12,169 bases of DNA from Methyloceanibacter sp. (lineage in GTDB: Bacteria; Pseudomonadota; Alphaproteobacteria; Rhizobiales; Methyloligellaceae), in contig JANWJA010000127.1 of the NCBI GenBank assembly GCA_025449615.1, positions 1 through 12,169 on the forward strand, given 5' to 3'. The position numbers and the translations under genes are program-made. Positions 5,494-12,148 of the stretch are shown here, piece by piece; within the stretch, counting starts at the first letter, position 1, and the number at the start of each line of letters is the position of its first letter. The notes below the pieces were generated by a model, which did not search any database, had not been told where the DNA came from, and saw only the letters and a program-made list of their open reading frames with translations.

Positions 5494-6186
5494 ATGGCGC
5501 GGGCTGCCGGCGATCCGCTTGCCACCTACAAGGCGAAGCGCGATTTCAAGAAGACGCCCGAACCAACGGCGAAGCGGGCCCGCAGCAAAGGCAATAGTTT
5601 CGTCATTCAGAAGCATGCTGCCCGCCGCACGCATTTCGACTTCCGATTGGAGCATGACGGGGTGCTGAAGAGCTGGGCGGTGACGCGCGGCCCGAGCCTC
5701 GACCCATCTCAGAAGCGGCTCGCGGTGATGACCGAGGATCATCCGCTCGACTACGGCAAGTTCGAGGGCGTGATCCCCAAGGGCGAATATGGCGGCGGCC
5801 CGGTGATGATCTGGGACCGCGGTACCTGGGAGCCGATCGGCGATCCTGATGCGGGTCTCGCCAAAGGCGATCTCAAATTCCGGCTGCATGGCGACCGGCT
5901 CAACGGTGATTTCGTTCTGGTCCGCATGAAGCCGCGCAAGGGCGAGAAGCGGGAGAACTGGCTGCTGATCAAGAAGCGCGACGAATATGCGGGCGACGGC
6001 AACGAGCCGACGGAAGAGTTCGAGACCAGCGTCAAGAGCGGCCGGACCATGGACCAGATCGAGCACGGCGACAGTGCCGTGTGGAGTTCCAAGGCCAAGG
6101 CTCAAAAAAAAACTCCGAAGCCGAAGCCAAAGGCAAAAGCTTCCGCTGGCACGGCAAAAAGCCGCCGAAGTCGCGCCGCGCGGTAG
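5494..6186 (+). CDS. ligD: LigD N-terminal part: 3'-phosphoesterase domain (separate frame)
   Basis: This 230-codon frame encodes the phosphoesterase (PE) domain of LigD, a Mn-dependent activity that trims 3'-phosphates and ribonucleotides from break ends. It starts DPLATYKAKRDFKKTPEP, the usual LigD N-terminus. The catalytic set of Pseudomonas LigD PE can be matched one residue earlier: His41, His47, Asp49 and Arg51 in QKHAARRTHFDFRLE, then His83 and Tyr87 in EDHPLDYG. GVIPKGEYGGGPVMIWDRGTW follows. After about residue 195 comes a Lys/Pro/Ala-rich linker. In normal PE-LIG-POL LigD the chain would continue into the ligase domain. Here it runs across an A9 tract at 6104-6112 and stops at 6184 in the wrong frame, while the ligase continues one frame back. 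Stand-alone PE proteins exist, so independent function is possible. The start lies 3 bases after ku. Confidence 0.92.
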   Translation: MARAAGDPLATYKAKRDFKKTPEPTAKRARSKGNSFVIQKHAARRTHFDFRLEHDGVLKSWAVTRGPSLDPSQKRLAVMTEDHPLDYGKFEGVIPKGEYGGGPVMIWDRGTWEPIGDPDAGLAKGDLKFRLHGDRLNGDFVLVRMKPRKGEKRENWLLIKKRDEYAGDGNEPTEEFETSVKSGRTMDQIEHGDSAVWSSKAKAQKKTPKPKPKAKASAGTAKSRRSRAAR

Positions 6187-8042
6187 CGCCCGAATTCGTC
6201 GAGCCGGAGCTCGCCACGCTCGACACCCATGTGCCGACCGGGCCTGGATGGCTGCACGAAATCAAATATGACGGTTATCGCATCCTCGGGCGCAAAGCCG
6301 GGGACGAGACCACTTTGTTCAGTCGCAGCGGGCTCGACTGGACAGTGCGCTTCCCGGCGATCGCGCCGGCACTGGAAACTCTGCCTTGCAAGGATGCGCT
6401 GATCGACGGCGAGATCGCCTTCGTGCTGCCTTCCGGCATTACCGACTTCAAATCGCTGCAAGAGCATATCGACACGCCGAATCCCGCCATCCGCTATTAT
6501 GTGTTCGATCTGATCGAGCTCGACGGGAAGGATTTGCGGAAGCTCCCGCTCTCGACGCGAAAAGACAAACTGAAATCATTGCTCTCGGGGAAGGGCGTCT
6601 CGGACTGGCTGATCTATTCCGATCATTTCGTCGGCGACGGGCCCGCCGTCTATCAGGGCGCGTGCAAGGCGGGGCTCGAGGGCGTCATCTCGAAGCGCGC
6701 GGACTCGGGATATCGCTCCGGCCGCTTCAAGGACTGGCTCAAGATCAAATGCCATCATGGCGAGGAATTCGTGATCGGCGGCTATAGCCGTTCCGATGTG
6801 AAGGGAAAGCCTTTCTCCTCGCTGCTGCTCGGCAGTTTCGAGGACGGCGCGCTGAAATTTGCGGGCAAAGTGGGGACCGGTTTTGACAGTGCGACGATGA
6901 CGATGCTGGCTAAGCGCTTCAAGCCGCTCGAGCGCGCCACTCCGCCTTTCATCGACGTTCCCGCCATCGAAAAAAAAGGCGCAAAGTGGCTCGAACCGAA
7001 ACTGGTCTGTGCGGTCAATTTCGCGGAGCGGACGCCGGATGGGCGCTTGCGGCATCCGAGCTTTCAGGGTTTGCGTCAGGATAAGCCGGCGCGCGAGGTG
7101 AAAGGCGACACGGAGGCGAACGAGATGGCACGCACCAAAAGCAGCGGTGATCCGGTGTTCGACGGCGTCACGCTCTCAAGCCCGGACAAGGTGCTCTATC
7201 CCGATGCGGGACTCACCAAGCTCGATCTCGCCAAATACTATGAGATCGTCGCGCCCTACATGCTGCCGTATCTGGTGAAGCGCCCGATCAGCCTGGTGCG
7301 CTGTCCCGAAGGCATTGATGGCGAGCGATTTTTCCAGCGCCACGGCATGCGAGGGATGAACAAGGCCATCAAGGAAATCCCAATTCCGGGAGGCGAGAGC
7401 GACAAGGACTATATCTACGTCGCCAACGCTGCCGGTCTTTTCGCGCTCGTGCAAATCAGCGCGGTTGAGATTCACGATTGGGGTGTGTCGCTGAAACATG
7501 TGAGCGAGCCCGACAGAATCGTGTTCGATTTGGACCCGGATGAAGGATTGGAGCTCGCGACTTTGAAGGCTGCGGCGGTGGAAGTCCGAGAGTTTCTCAC
7601 CGATCTTGGACTGACAAGTTTCCTGAAATCCACCGGGGGGAAAGGCTTGCATCTCGTGGCGCCAATCGCGCCGAAGCGCGGCTGGGAGGAGGTCAAAGGT
7701 TTTTGCAAAGGGATCGCGGATGCGCTCGTCACCGCGCGGCCCGACCGCTACACGGCGAACCCGCTCAAGCGTACCCGCGAAGGCAAAATCTTCGTCGATT
7801 ATCTGCGCAATCAGCGCGGCAGCTCGGCTATCGTCGTCTATTCGACGCGCGCCAAGGAAGGTGCGCCAGTTGCCTGCCCGCTCAGATGGGACGAATTGAA
7901 GGGCCTAAAATCGGCATCGCCCTACACAATCAAGACACTGCCTACGCGGCTGAAATCGCTGAAGGCCGATCCCTGGGTGGGGTTTCATTCGACGCGGCAA
8001 TCGATCACTGCGAAGGCGATCAAGGCAGTCGGCGCAGATTAA
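6081..8042 (+). CDS. ligD: LigD C-terminal part: ATP-dependent ligase and polymerase domains
   Basis: This frame (653 codons from a GTG at 6081) holds the ligase (LIG) and primase-like polymerase (POL) domains of LigD. Ligase motif I is KYDG with the adenylated Lys62. Then follow DGEIAF (109-114), YVFDLIELDG (140-149), EGVISK (200-205) and WLKIK (219-223), with an OB-fold ending in RHPSFQGLRQDK. POL begins near residue 360 (VTLSSPDKVLYPD) and has the metal site DLDP (Asp483, Asp485), STGGKGLH (517-524) and FVDYLRN (Asp573). All catalytic residues are intact. The GTG at 6081 lies inside the PE frame with no ribosome-binding site, so I doubt it is a true start. A -1 shift at the A9 tract would fuse it to the PE part, giving about 849 residues, close to the 840 of Pseudomonas LigD. 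A second poly-A tract (A8) lies at 6970-6977. Confidence 0.93.
   Translation: MEFQGQGSKKNSEAEAKGKSFRWHGKKPPKSRRAVAPEFVEPELATLDTHVPTGPGWLHEIKYDGYRILGRKAGDETTLFSRSGLDWTVRFPAIAPALETLPCKDALIDGEIAFVLPSGITDFKSLQEHIDTPNPAIRYYVFDLIELDGKDLRKLPLSTRKDKLKSLLSGKGVSDWLIYSDHFVGDGPAVYQGACKAGLEGVISKRADSGYRSGRFKDWLKIKCHHGEEFVIGGYSRSDVKGKPFSSLLLGSFEDGALKFAGKVGTGFDSATMTMLAKRFKPLERATPPFIDVPAIEKKGAKWLEPKLVCAVNFAERTPDGRLRHPSFQGLRQDKPAREVKGDTEANEMARTKSSGDPVFDGVTLSSPDKVLYPDAGLTKLDLAKYYEIVAPYMLPYLVKRPISLVRCPEGIDGERFFQRHGMRGMNKAIKEIPIPGGESDKDYIYVANAAGLFALVQISAVEIHDWGVSLKHVSEPDRIVFDLDPDEGLELATLKAAAVEVREFLTDLGLTSFLKSTGGKGLHLVAPIAPKRGWEEVKGFCKGIADALVTARPDRYTANPLKRTREGKIFVDYLRNQRGSSAIVVYSTRAKEGAPVACPLRWDELKGLKSASPYTIKTLPTRLKSLKADPWVGFHSTRQSITAKAIKAVGAD
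6104..6112 (+). other. A9 tract: junction between the two ligD frames, possible slippage site
   Basis: Nine A occur where the PE frame must pass to the ligase frame. In the PE frame the codons are CAA AAA AAA ACT, so the heptamer A AAA AAA (6105-6111) is in the exact phase needed for a -1 shift, after which AAC TCC GAA GCC continues into the ligase. Downstream of the tract, GC at third codon positions is higher in the ligase frame than in the PE frame, which places the frame change at or near this tract. One added A would also repair the gene. Confidence 0.75.
6119..6147 (+). other. Stem-loop 7 bases downstream of the ligD A9 tract
   Basis: AGC-C-GAAGC (6119-6127) pairs with GCTTC-C-GCT (6139-6147), eight pairs with one C-C mismatch and an 11-base loop. 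The distance from the slippery heptamer is in the range of stimulatory structures for -1 frameshifting. It is modest in stability and could be chance in a repetitive linker. Confidence 0.3.
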
Positions 8043-8111
8043 TCGCGCGTTGCGAAGGCAAAAAGATTGTGCCCTAGTTCCGGCCCAGAACGCTGGCTTT
8101 AGGAGCGGGGC

Positions 8112-9320
8112 ATGAACAGAGTAACGAGCGGATTCCTTTCAATTCTTGTCACGATGATGATCACTCTCAGCGCGCCCGCCGCGCGGTCGGACACGGTCGC
8201 CGCTACCGACGTGGTGGCGCCGCTCGTAGTTACCCCCCTCGCCTCACCCAATCCCGTGCTTGGCGCGGACGATCTTCAACATCTCGCCTACGAAATCGCG
8301 CTGATGAGCTTTGCATCGAGTGGAGTCACGATTCAGAAGGTCGAGACGCTCGATGCGGCGACAAGCAAAGTCATCGGCACGTTGGACGGCGACGCACTGG
8401 CGAAGATGCTGCGGCTGAACGGTGGGATCAAAGGAGTCGAGCTCGGCGCCGGCGGGTCAGGCATCTTGTTCATGGATGTCACGCTCGCCAAAGACGAAGC
8501 GGTGCCTGCGAAACTCTTGCATCGCTTCACGCTGAGCGTGGCCACCGCTCCAAAAGCAGACGTATCAGGGGATCACGATCCAACACCCGCCCCTCCGCAA
8601 GAGGTGGTTTTCACCAGCGACCCGCTATCTGTCGGCCCCGCGGCGGTCGTGGTGGCGCCGCCACTCAAAGGCCCGCGCTGGGCAGTCGGCGGCGGGTGCT
8701 GCTCGCCGCCGAGCTATCATCGTGGCGCCACGCTGCCGATCAACGGATCGATCCACGTCGCCGAACGCTTCGCCATCGATTTCGTGCAGTTGAACGACAA
8801 GAGCATGCTGTTCACGGGCGACATGCTGAAAGTGTCGGACTACGAATATTTCGGCGACGAAATCTATTCGGTCGCCGGCGGTACCGTGGTTGGGGTCCAG
8901 GACGGACTGCCGGAACAAATCCCCGGCAAGCTTCCGGAAGACGCGACGATCCAGATGGCTGGCGGCAACTACGTCGTCGTCGATATCAGCAACGGGCGCT
9001 TTGCGTTCTACGCCCATATGCAGCCGGGAAGTTTGAAAGTTAAGAAGGGCGACACTGTCAAGCAAGGACAGGTCCTCGGGCTGCTCGGCAATAGCGGCAA
9101 CACAGATACACCGCATCTGCATTTTCATGTGATGGATGGCCCCTCGCCGCTGCTTTCGAATGGACTGCCTTACGTGTTCACATCGTTCACCGGGCAGGGC
9201 CGGATTACCGACGAACAGCCGCTGTTCACCGGGGGGGTCTCCAATGTCGACCCCGCCGTATGGGCCGGCCCGCACAAGAATGAGCTGCCGCTCAACCTCG
9301 AAGTTGTGAGCTTCCCTTGA
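8112..9320 (+). CDS. Exported M23-family (LytM-like) peptidase
   Basis: A 402-residue exported protein with a C-terminal M23 (LytM/peptidase_M23) domain, a fold that cuts peptidoglycan cross-bridges or acts as a non-enzymatic activator. AGGAG lies 6 bases before the ATG. A signal peptide covers about residues 1-25 (hydrophobic 8-20, then SAPAARS). An N-terminal beta-type domain of unknown type (about 45-145) and a Pro-rich linker precede the peptidase domain (about 190-345). Visible sites are ERFAIDF with Asp223, FYAHM with His302 and the HLHFHV pair His335/His337. At the position of the usual first zinc His (H-x-x-x-D) there is Arg219; His203 (SYHRG) or His215 may substitute, as appears usual for proteins with the RFAID motif. 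Adjacent CC at 196-197 could form a disulfide or bind metal. It starts 69 bp after ligD and is followed after 72 bp by the caspase gene. Confidence 0.85.
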   Translation: MNRVTSGFLSILVTMMITLSAPAARSDTVAATDVVAPLVVTPLASPNPVLGADDLQHLAYEIALMSFASSGVTIQKVETLDAATSKVIGTLDGDALAKMLRLNGGIKGVELGAGGSGILFMDVTLAKDEAVPAKLLHRFTLSVATAPKADVSGDHDPTPAPPQEVVFTSDPLSVGPAAVVVAPPLKGPRWAVGGGCCSPPSYHRGATLPINGSIHVAERFAIDFVQLNDKSMLFTGDMLKVSDYEYFGDEIYSVAGGTVVGVQDGLPEQIPGKLPEDATIQMAGGNYVVVDISNGRFAFYAHMQPGSLKVKKGDTVKQGQVLGLLGNSGNTDTPHLHFHVMDGPSPLLSNGLPYVFTSFTGQGRITDEQPLFTGGVSNVDPAVWAGPHKNELPLNLEVVSFP

Positions 9321-9392
9321 GGCCTCGAAGGCTTGCAGGGGCTTGGTCGGCACCCTAGATTCCGCCGAAATCGGGTTGAGGGAGGATCGTCA

Positions 9393-10916
9393 ATGTCGAG
9401 CGTGAAACGCGCCAAATTCCTGGTGACGGCCTGTTTGATCCTCATTGCGGCGGCCGTTTCGGCCTCCCCAGCCCTCGCAGACGCCAAGCGCGTGGCGCTC
9501 GTCATCGGCAACAACGACTATGAGAACGTGCCCAAACTACAGAAGGCGGTGAACGACGCCGACGCGGTGGCGGCCGAACTTTCCAAGCTCGGCTTCGATG
9601 TGGTCAAGGCGGAAAATGTCGGGCAGAAGGCGATGAGCCGCGCCGTCAATGAACTCGAGACCAAGATCGGCTCCGGCGACACCGTGCTGTTCTATTTCGC
9701 CGGCCATGGGTTTGCCGTCGACGGCACCAATTATCTGTTGCCGGTCGATGTGCCGGAAGCTGGTCCGGGCGAAGAGGGCATCGTGCGCGATGCGTCGTTC
9801 GCGGCGACCGGCCTCTCGGATCGCTTACAGCAAAAAGGCGCCGGCACTGTCATTCTCATTCTCGATGCGTGCCGCGACAATCCGTTTGCAGTGAAGGGTG
9901 GCCGCAGCATCGGGCTCACGCGCGGGCTTTCACGCATGGACCCGACCGAAGGCATGTTCGTGCTGTTCTCGGCAGGGCAAGGACAATCGGCGCTCGATCG
10001 TTTGAGCGAGACCGACTCCAATCCGAATTCGGTGTTCACGCGCACGCTGCTCACCGAGATGGCGGCGCCCGGCCAATCCATGGTGCAGATCGCGAAGAAG
10101 ACGCAGAGCAAAGTGCGCGAGCTTGCCGCCAAGGTCGACCATGTGCAGGTGCCAGCCTATTACGATCAAATCGTCGGCGATCTCTATCTCGTGCCGGGCG
10201 GTGCCGCGAACGGCGCGGCGGGAACTATCGCCTCGCTTGAAGAGGGCGGTGACGCCGGCGTGCTGCCGCCGGCAGAGCGGAAGATCGGGGTGGAGACGAG
10301 CGCGCCCTCGCCGCTCGCGAGCTTCATGCGCTCGAACAGCGGCTGGACGGTCAACGTCTCATTGCCGGAGGCGGCGACGCAATTCGGCTATCGCGTCGGC
10401 GAGCAAGGCGAGTTCACCGACGCCGGCCTGCTCGATGTGCTCGATCAGCGCACCGGGCAGCGCATGCCGAAGACTTATTTCGAGCTGCCGCCGGATCAGG
10501 GCAAGACCAAACTCTATGTCACCTGGCGCGACAAACGCGGCGAGCAGGCAGACGTGTTCCCGATCAATTTCGACCCGTCAGGCGCGCTTGCCAACGAGCA
10601 GAAGAAAATTCTGGAAGAGCTGTGGACGGCCTGGGTTTCGTTCCGCGATTTTAACGGGCGCCTGGTCTATTTCAGTCACCTCATCACCTATCGCTGCGCG
10701 ATCAAGGAAGTGCGCTACGGGCTCGATCAGGCGCCGCCGGACAAGGTCTTCAAGCTGCCGCCCTGCGATGTGTTGGACCCGCATAGCGTGCCGGAAGACG
10801 CGACGATCCTGATCAAGGTGCCGCCGAAGACCGCCGGCATGAACGTGCAGCTCACTTATGTCGATGGCACAAAATCGCCGGTGCGCTCGTTCAGCGCCAA
10901 GACAAGCCGCGACTAG
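9393..10916 (+). CDS. Exported caspase-fold (peptidase C14 / orthocaspase-like) protein
   Basis: A 507-residue protein with an N-terminal caspase-like domain. Its signal peptide is MSSVKRAKFL followed by a hydrophobic run and SPALA, with cleavage likely before Asp30. The p20-like core starts KRVALVIGNNDYENVPKLQKAVNDADAV. The catalytic dyad is His105 in FYFAGHG and Cys160 in LILDACRDNPF, so it looks enzymatically competent. Family members cleave after basic or acidic residues, but specificity cannot be read here. From about residue 312 there is a second, beta-rich region that I do not recognise (SGWTVNVSLPE..., YVTWRDKRG..., ending VQLTYVDGTKSPVRSF), with Cys435 and Cys458 perhaps bonded. GGAGG lies 7 bases before the ATG at 9393; the open frame upstream to 9333 lacks this. 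It is probably co-transcribed with the M23 gene. Export argues against a role inside the cytosol. Confidence 0.9.
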   Translation: MSSVKRAKFLVTACLILIAAAVSASPALADAKRVALVIGNNDYENVPKLQKAVNDADAVAAELSKLGFDVVKAENVGQKAMSRAVNELETKIGSGDTVLFYFAGHGFAVDGTNYLLPVDVPEAGPGEEGIVRDASFAATGLSDRLQQKGAGTVILILDACRDNPFAVKGGRSIGLTRGLSRMDPTEGMFVLFSAGQGQSALDRLSETDSNPNSVFTRTLLTEMAAPGQSMVQIAKKTQSKVRELAAKVDHVQVPAYYDQIVGDLYLVPGGAANGAAGTIASLEEGGDAGVLPPAERKIGVETSAPSPLASFMRSNSGWTVNVSLPEAATQFGYRVGEQGEFTDAGLLDVLDQRTGQRMPKTYFELPPDQGKTKLYVTWRDKRGEQADVFPINFDPSGALANEQKKILEELWTAWVSFRDFNGRLVYFSHLITYRCAIKEVRYGLDQAPPDKVFKLPPCDVLDPHSVPEDATILIKVPPKTAGMNVQLTYVDGTKSPVRSFSAKTSRD

Positions 10917-11000
10917 ATTGGTTACCGGCGATTAACCATAAGACGCATCCGCTCTCCGCATTGACCATCGTTTAGCGCCTCGCCCGCATCCTGCTTCCCC

Positions 11001-11777
11001 ATGGTGGGACGGGGTCCGTGCTTGGTGGTGGCTGCGGCGAGCGCACTTTCGCTCATCGTCGCAGCTTGCTCTGTCGGTCGATACGCCGAACCTCGCGCGA
11101 GCTGGCGCGCCGATGCCGAGGAGCAGTGCCTGGCGAGCGGCGCAGTAAGGGCCTCAGCCTACGTTCAATCGGCCGACAAGGTTGGCGGCATCTCCTGCGG
11201 GATGGACCATCCCCTCAAGGTCTCGGGCTTCGGCGACGGCGCGGTCGTCGTGGCGCCGCCGGCCACCATCAATTGCCCGATGACCGCGGCGCTCGACCGC
11301 TGGATGGACGGCCCGGTGCAGCAGGCCGGGCGGGGTTATTTCGGCCAGCGCGTGGTCGGCATCAAACAGATCGCGTCCTATGGTTGCCGGGGCCGGAACG
11401 GGAGCCATTTCGGCCCGCTCTCGGAACATGCCTTCGGTAACGCTCTGGACATTGCCGCATTCCGCCTCGCAGACGGCCGTGAAATCACCGTGCTTCAGGG
11501 ATGGGGCCACGGAACCCCACAGGAAAAAGCTTTCTTGCGGGCCGCCTTCACCTCGGCTTGCGCCGAGTTCTATACGGTGCTCGGCCCAGGGAGCGACCGC
11601 TACCATTCCAACCATTTCCATGTCGATCTGCTGCTGACCAACGCCAAAGGGGGCAGGCATTATTGCAGGCCGTTGCCCGGCGGCAACCCGGAGGACACAC
11701 CGACCGCCTCCTTGAGCGACACGGAGCCGTCCGCCCCACGCCCAAAACCCCTCGCTTTTACCGGGGACCTCTATTAG
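11001..11777 (+). CDS. Extensin-like lipoprotein with M15-type metallopeptidase signature
   Basis: A 258-residue protein of the bacterial 'extensin-like C-terminal' family. Its N-terminal hydrophobic segment ends in LIVAAC, a lipobox with Cys23, so it is probably a lipoprotein. SEHAFGNALD (141-150) fits the S-x-H-x-x-G-x-A-x-D zinc motif of M15 D,D-peptidases such as VanY, and YHSNHFHVDL (201-210) gives the third zinc ligand. This suggests a peptidoglycan peptidase, although the family is named after plant extensin and its activity is poorly documented. Several cysteines (43, 66, 92, 129, 187, 222) may form disulfides. The tail after 225 is Pro/Ser-rich. The frame is closed upstream by a stop at 10962, so the start lies between there and 11001. 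No clear ribosome-binding site precedes the ATG. It follows the caspase gene after 84 bp on the same strand. Confidence 0.85.
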   Translation: MVGRGPCLVVAAASALSLIVAACSVGRYAEPRASWRADAEEQCLASGAVRASAYVQSADKVGGISCGMDHPLKVSGFGDGAVVVAPPATINCPMTAALDRWMDGPVQQAGRGYFGQRVVGIKQIASYGCRGRNGSHFGPLSEHAFGNALDIAAFRLADGREITVLQGWGHGTPQEKAFLRAAFTSACAEFYTVLGPGSDRYHSNHFHVDLLLTNAKGGRHYCRPLPGGNPEDTPTASLSDTEPSAPRPKPLAFTGDLY

Positions 11778-11787
11778 CCGCGTGAAA

Positions 11788-11810
11788 GAAAGACCACACC
11801 TGTGGCTTTC
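11788..11810 (+). terminator. Hairpin just after the extensin-like gene
   Basis: GAAAG-A-CCAC (11788-11797) pairs with GTGG-CTTTC (11802-11810), nine pairs with one bulged A and the loop ACCT. The outer bases GCG/CGC can extend it with a shift. It starts 10 bases past the stop codon. No U-run follows, so it is not a canonical intrinsic terminator and may instead stabilise the mRNA end. Confidence 0.3.
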
Positions 11811-11837
11811 GCGCACTTTCGCACCTGCAGCCTTCGC

Positions 11838-11850
11838 CAGTATCATACTG
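11838..11850. promoter_or_regulatory. Perfect palindrome CAGTATCATACTG upstream of the last gene
   Basis: A 13-base palindrome with 6-bp arms and a central C ends 10 bases before the GTG at 11861. It contains TATCAT (11841-11846), one base off a consensus -10 box. The best -35, TTTCGC at 11817-11822, is poor. An operator overlapping a promoter would look like this, but no regulator can be named. Confidence 0.35.
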
Positions 11851-11860
11851 AGTCGGGGGA

Positions 11861-12148
11861 GTGTCACAGCAGGAGTTGCGTAAGCGTAAGCCACGAGCCG
11901 ATGGCCTTGGCAGAATGGAGGGGGCGGTGGCGACGGAATCTTTAGGCGAAATGCTGGAAGAGATCGCGACTGGGTTGAAATCCGGCGACGAAGAAATTTT
12001 CGGCTGGCTCCGCGATCAGCTGAAAGAGTGTGGCGCCACCGACATTTCGGTCGAGTTGGCGATGGGGGTCATCACCAGATTGCTGCCGGAAGAGGCGCAA
12101 GCCTGCATGCACGTCGCGACCCAACAGGCCCGACGCTGGGCGCATTAA
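11861..12148 (+). CDS. Small acidic protein of unknown function
   Basis: A 95-residue open frame from a GTG that I do not recognise. The first 18 residues are basic (MSQQELRKRKPRADGLGR). The rest is acidic and predicted helical by eye (ESLGEMLEEIATGLKSGDEEIFGWLRDQL..., ITRLLPEEAQACMHVATQQARRW), without signal peptide or membrane segment. GGGGGA abuts the GTG at 11861, which is closer than ideal. An ATG at 11915, or a GTG at 11927 behind GGAGGGG, would give 77 or 73 residues covering the acidic part. It lies 83 bp after the extensin-like gene, with a hairpin and a palindrome between, suggesting its own transcription unit. Coding status is supported by the coherent amphipathic composition and the lack of a better frame on either strand. 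Confidence 0.55.
   Translation: MSQQELRKRKPRADGLGRMEGAVATESLGEMLEEIATGLKSGDEEIFGWLRDQLKECGATDISVELAMGVITRLLPEEAQACMHVATQQARRWAH

Noticed and set aside
6081..6083. GTG at 6081 as an independent start for a LIG-POL protein
   Set aside because: There is no ribosome-binding site, it overlaps the PE frame by 106 bases, and the first residues do not look like a domain start. I keep the coordinates only as the open-frame limit.
8625..9353. 242-aa minus-strand open frame opposite the M23 gene
   Set aside because: It has no recognisable motif and sits opposite a gene with a signal peptide and a peptidase domain, so it is a shadow.
10920..10937. GGTTA/TAACC inverted repeat after the caspase gene, with a TTAACCAT reminiscent of CtrA sites
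   Set aside because: The stem is only 5 bp, no T run follows, and there is no second TTAA at 7 bases spacing. I see neither a terminator nor a CtrA site.
11154..11894. 246-aa minus-strand open frame opposite the extensin-like gene
   Set aside because: It lacks motifs, covers the lipoprotein gene with its M15-like pattern, and would run into the palindrome region. Treated as a shadow.
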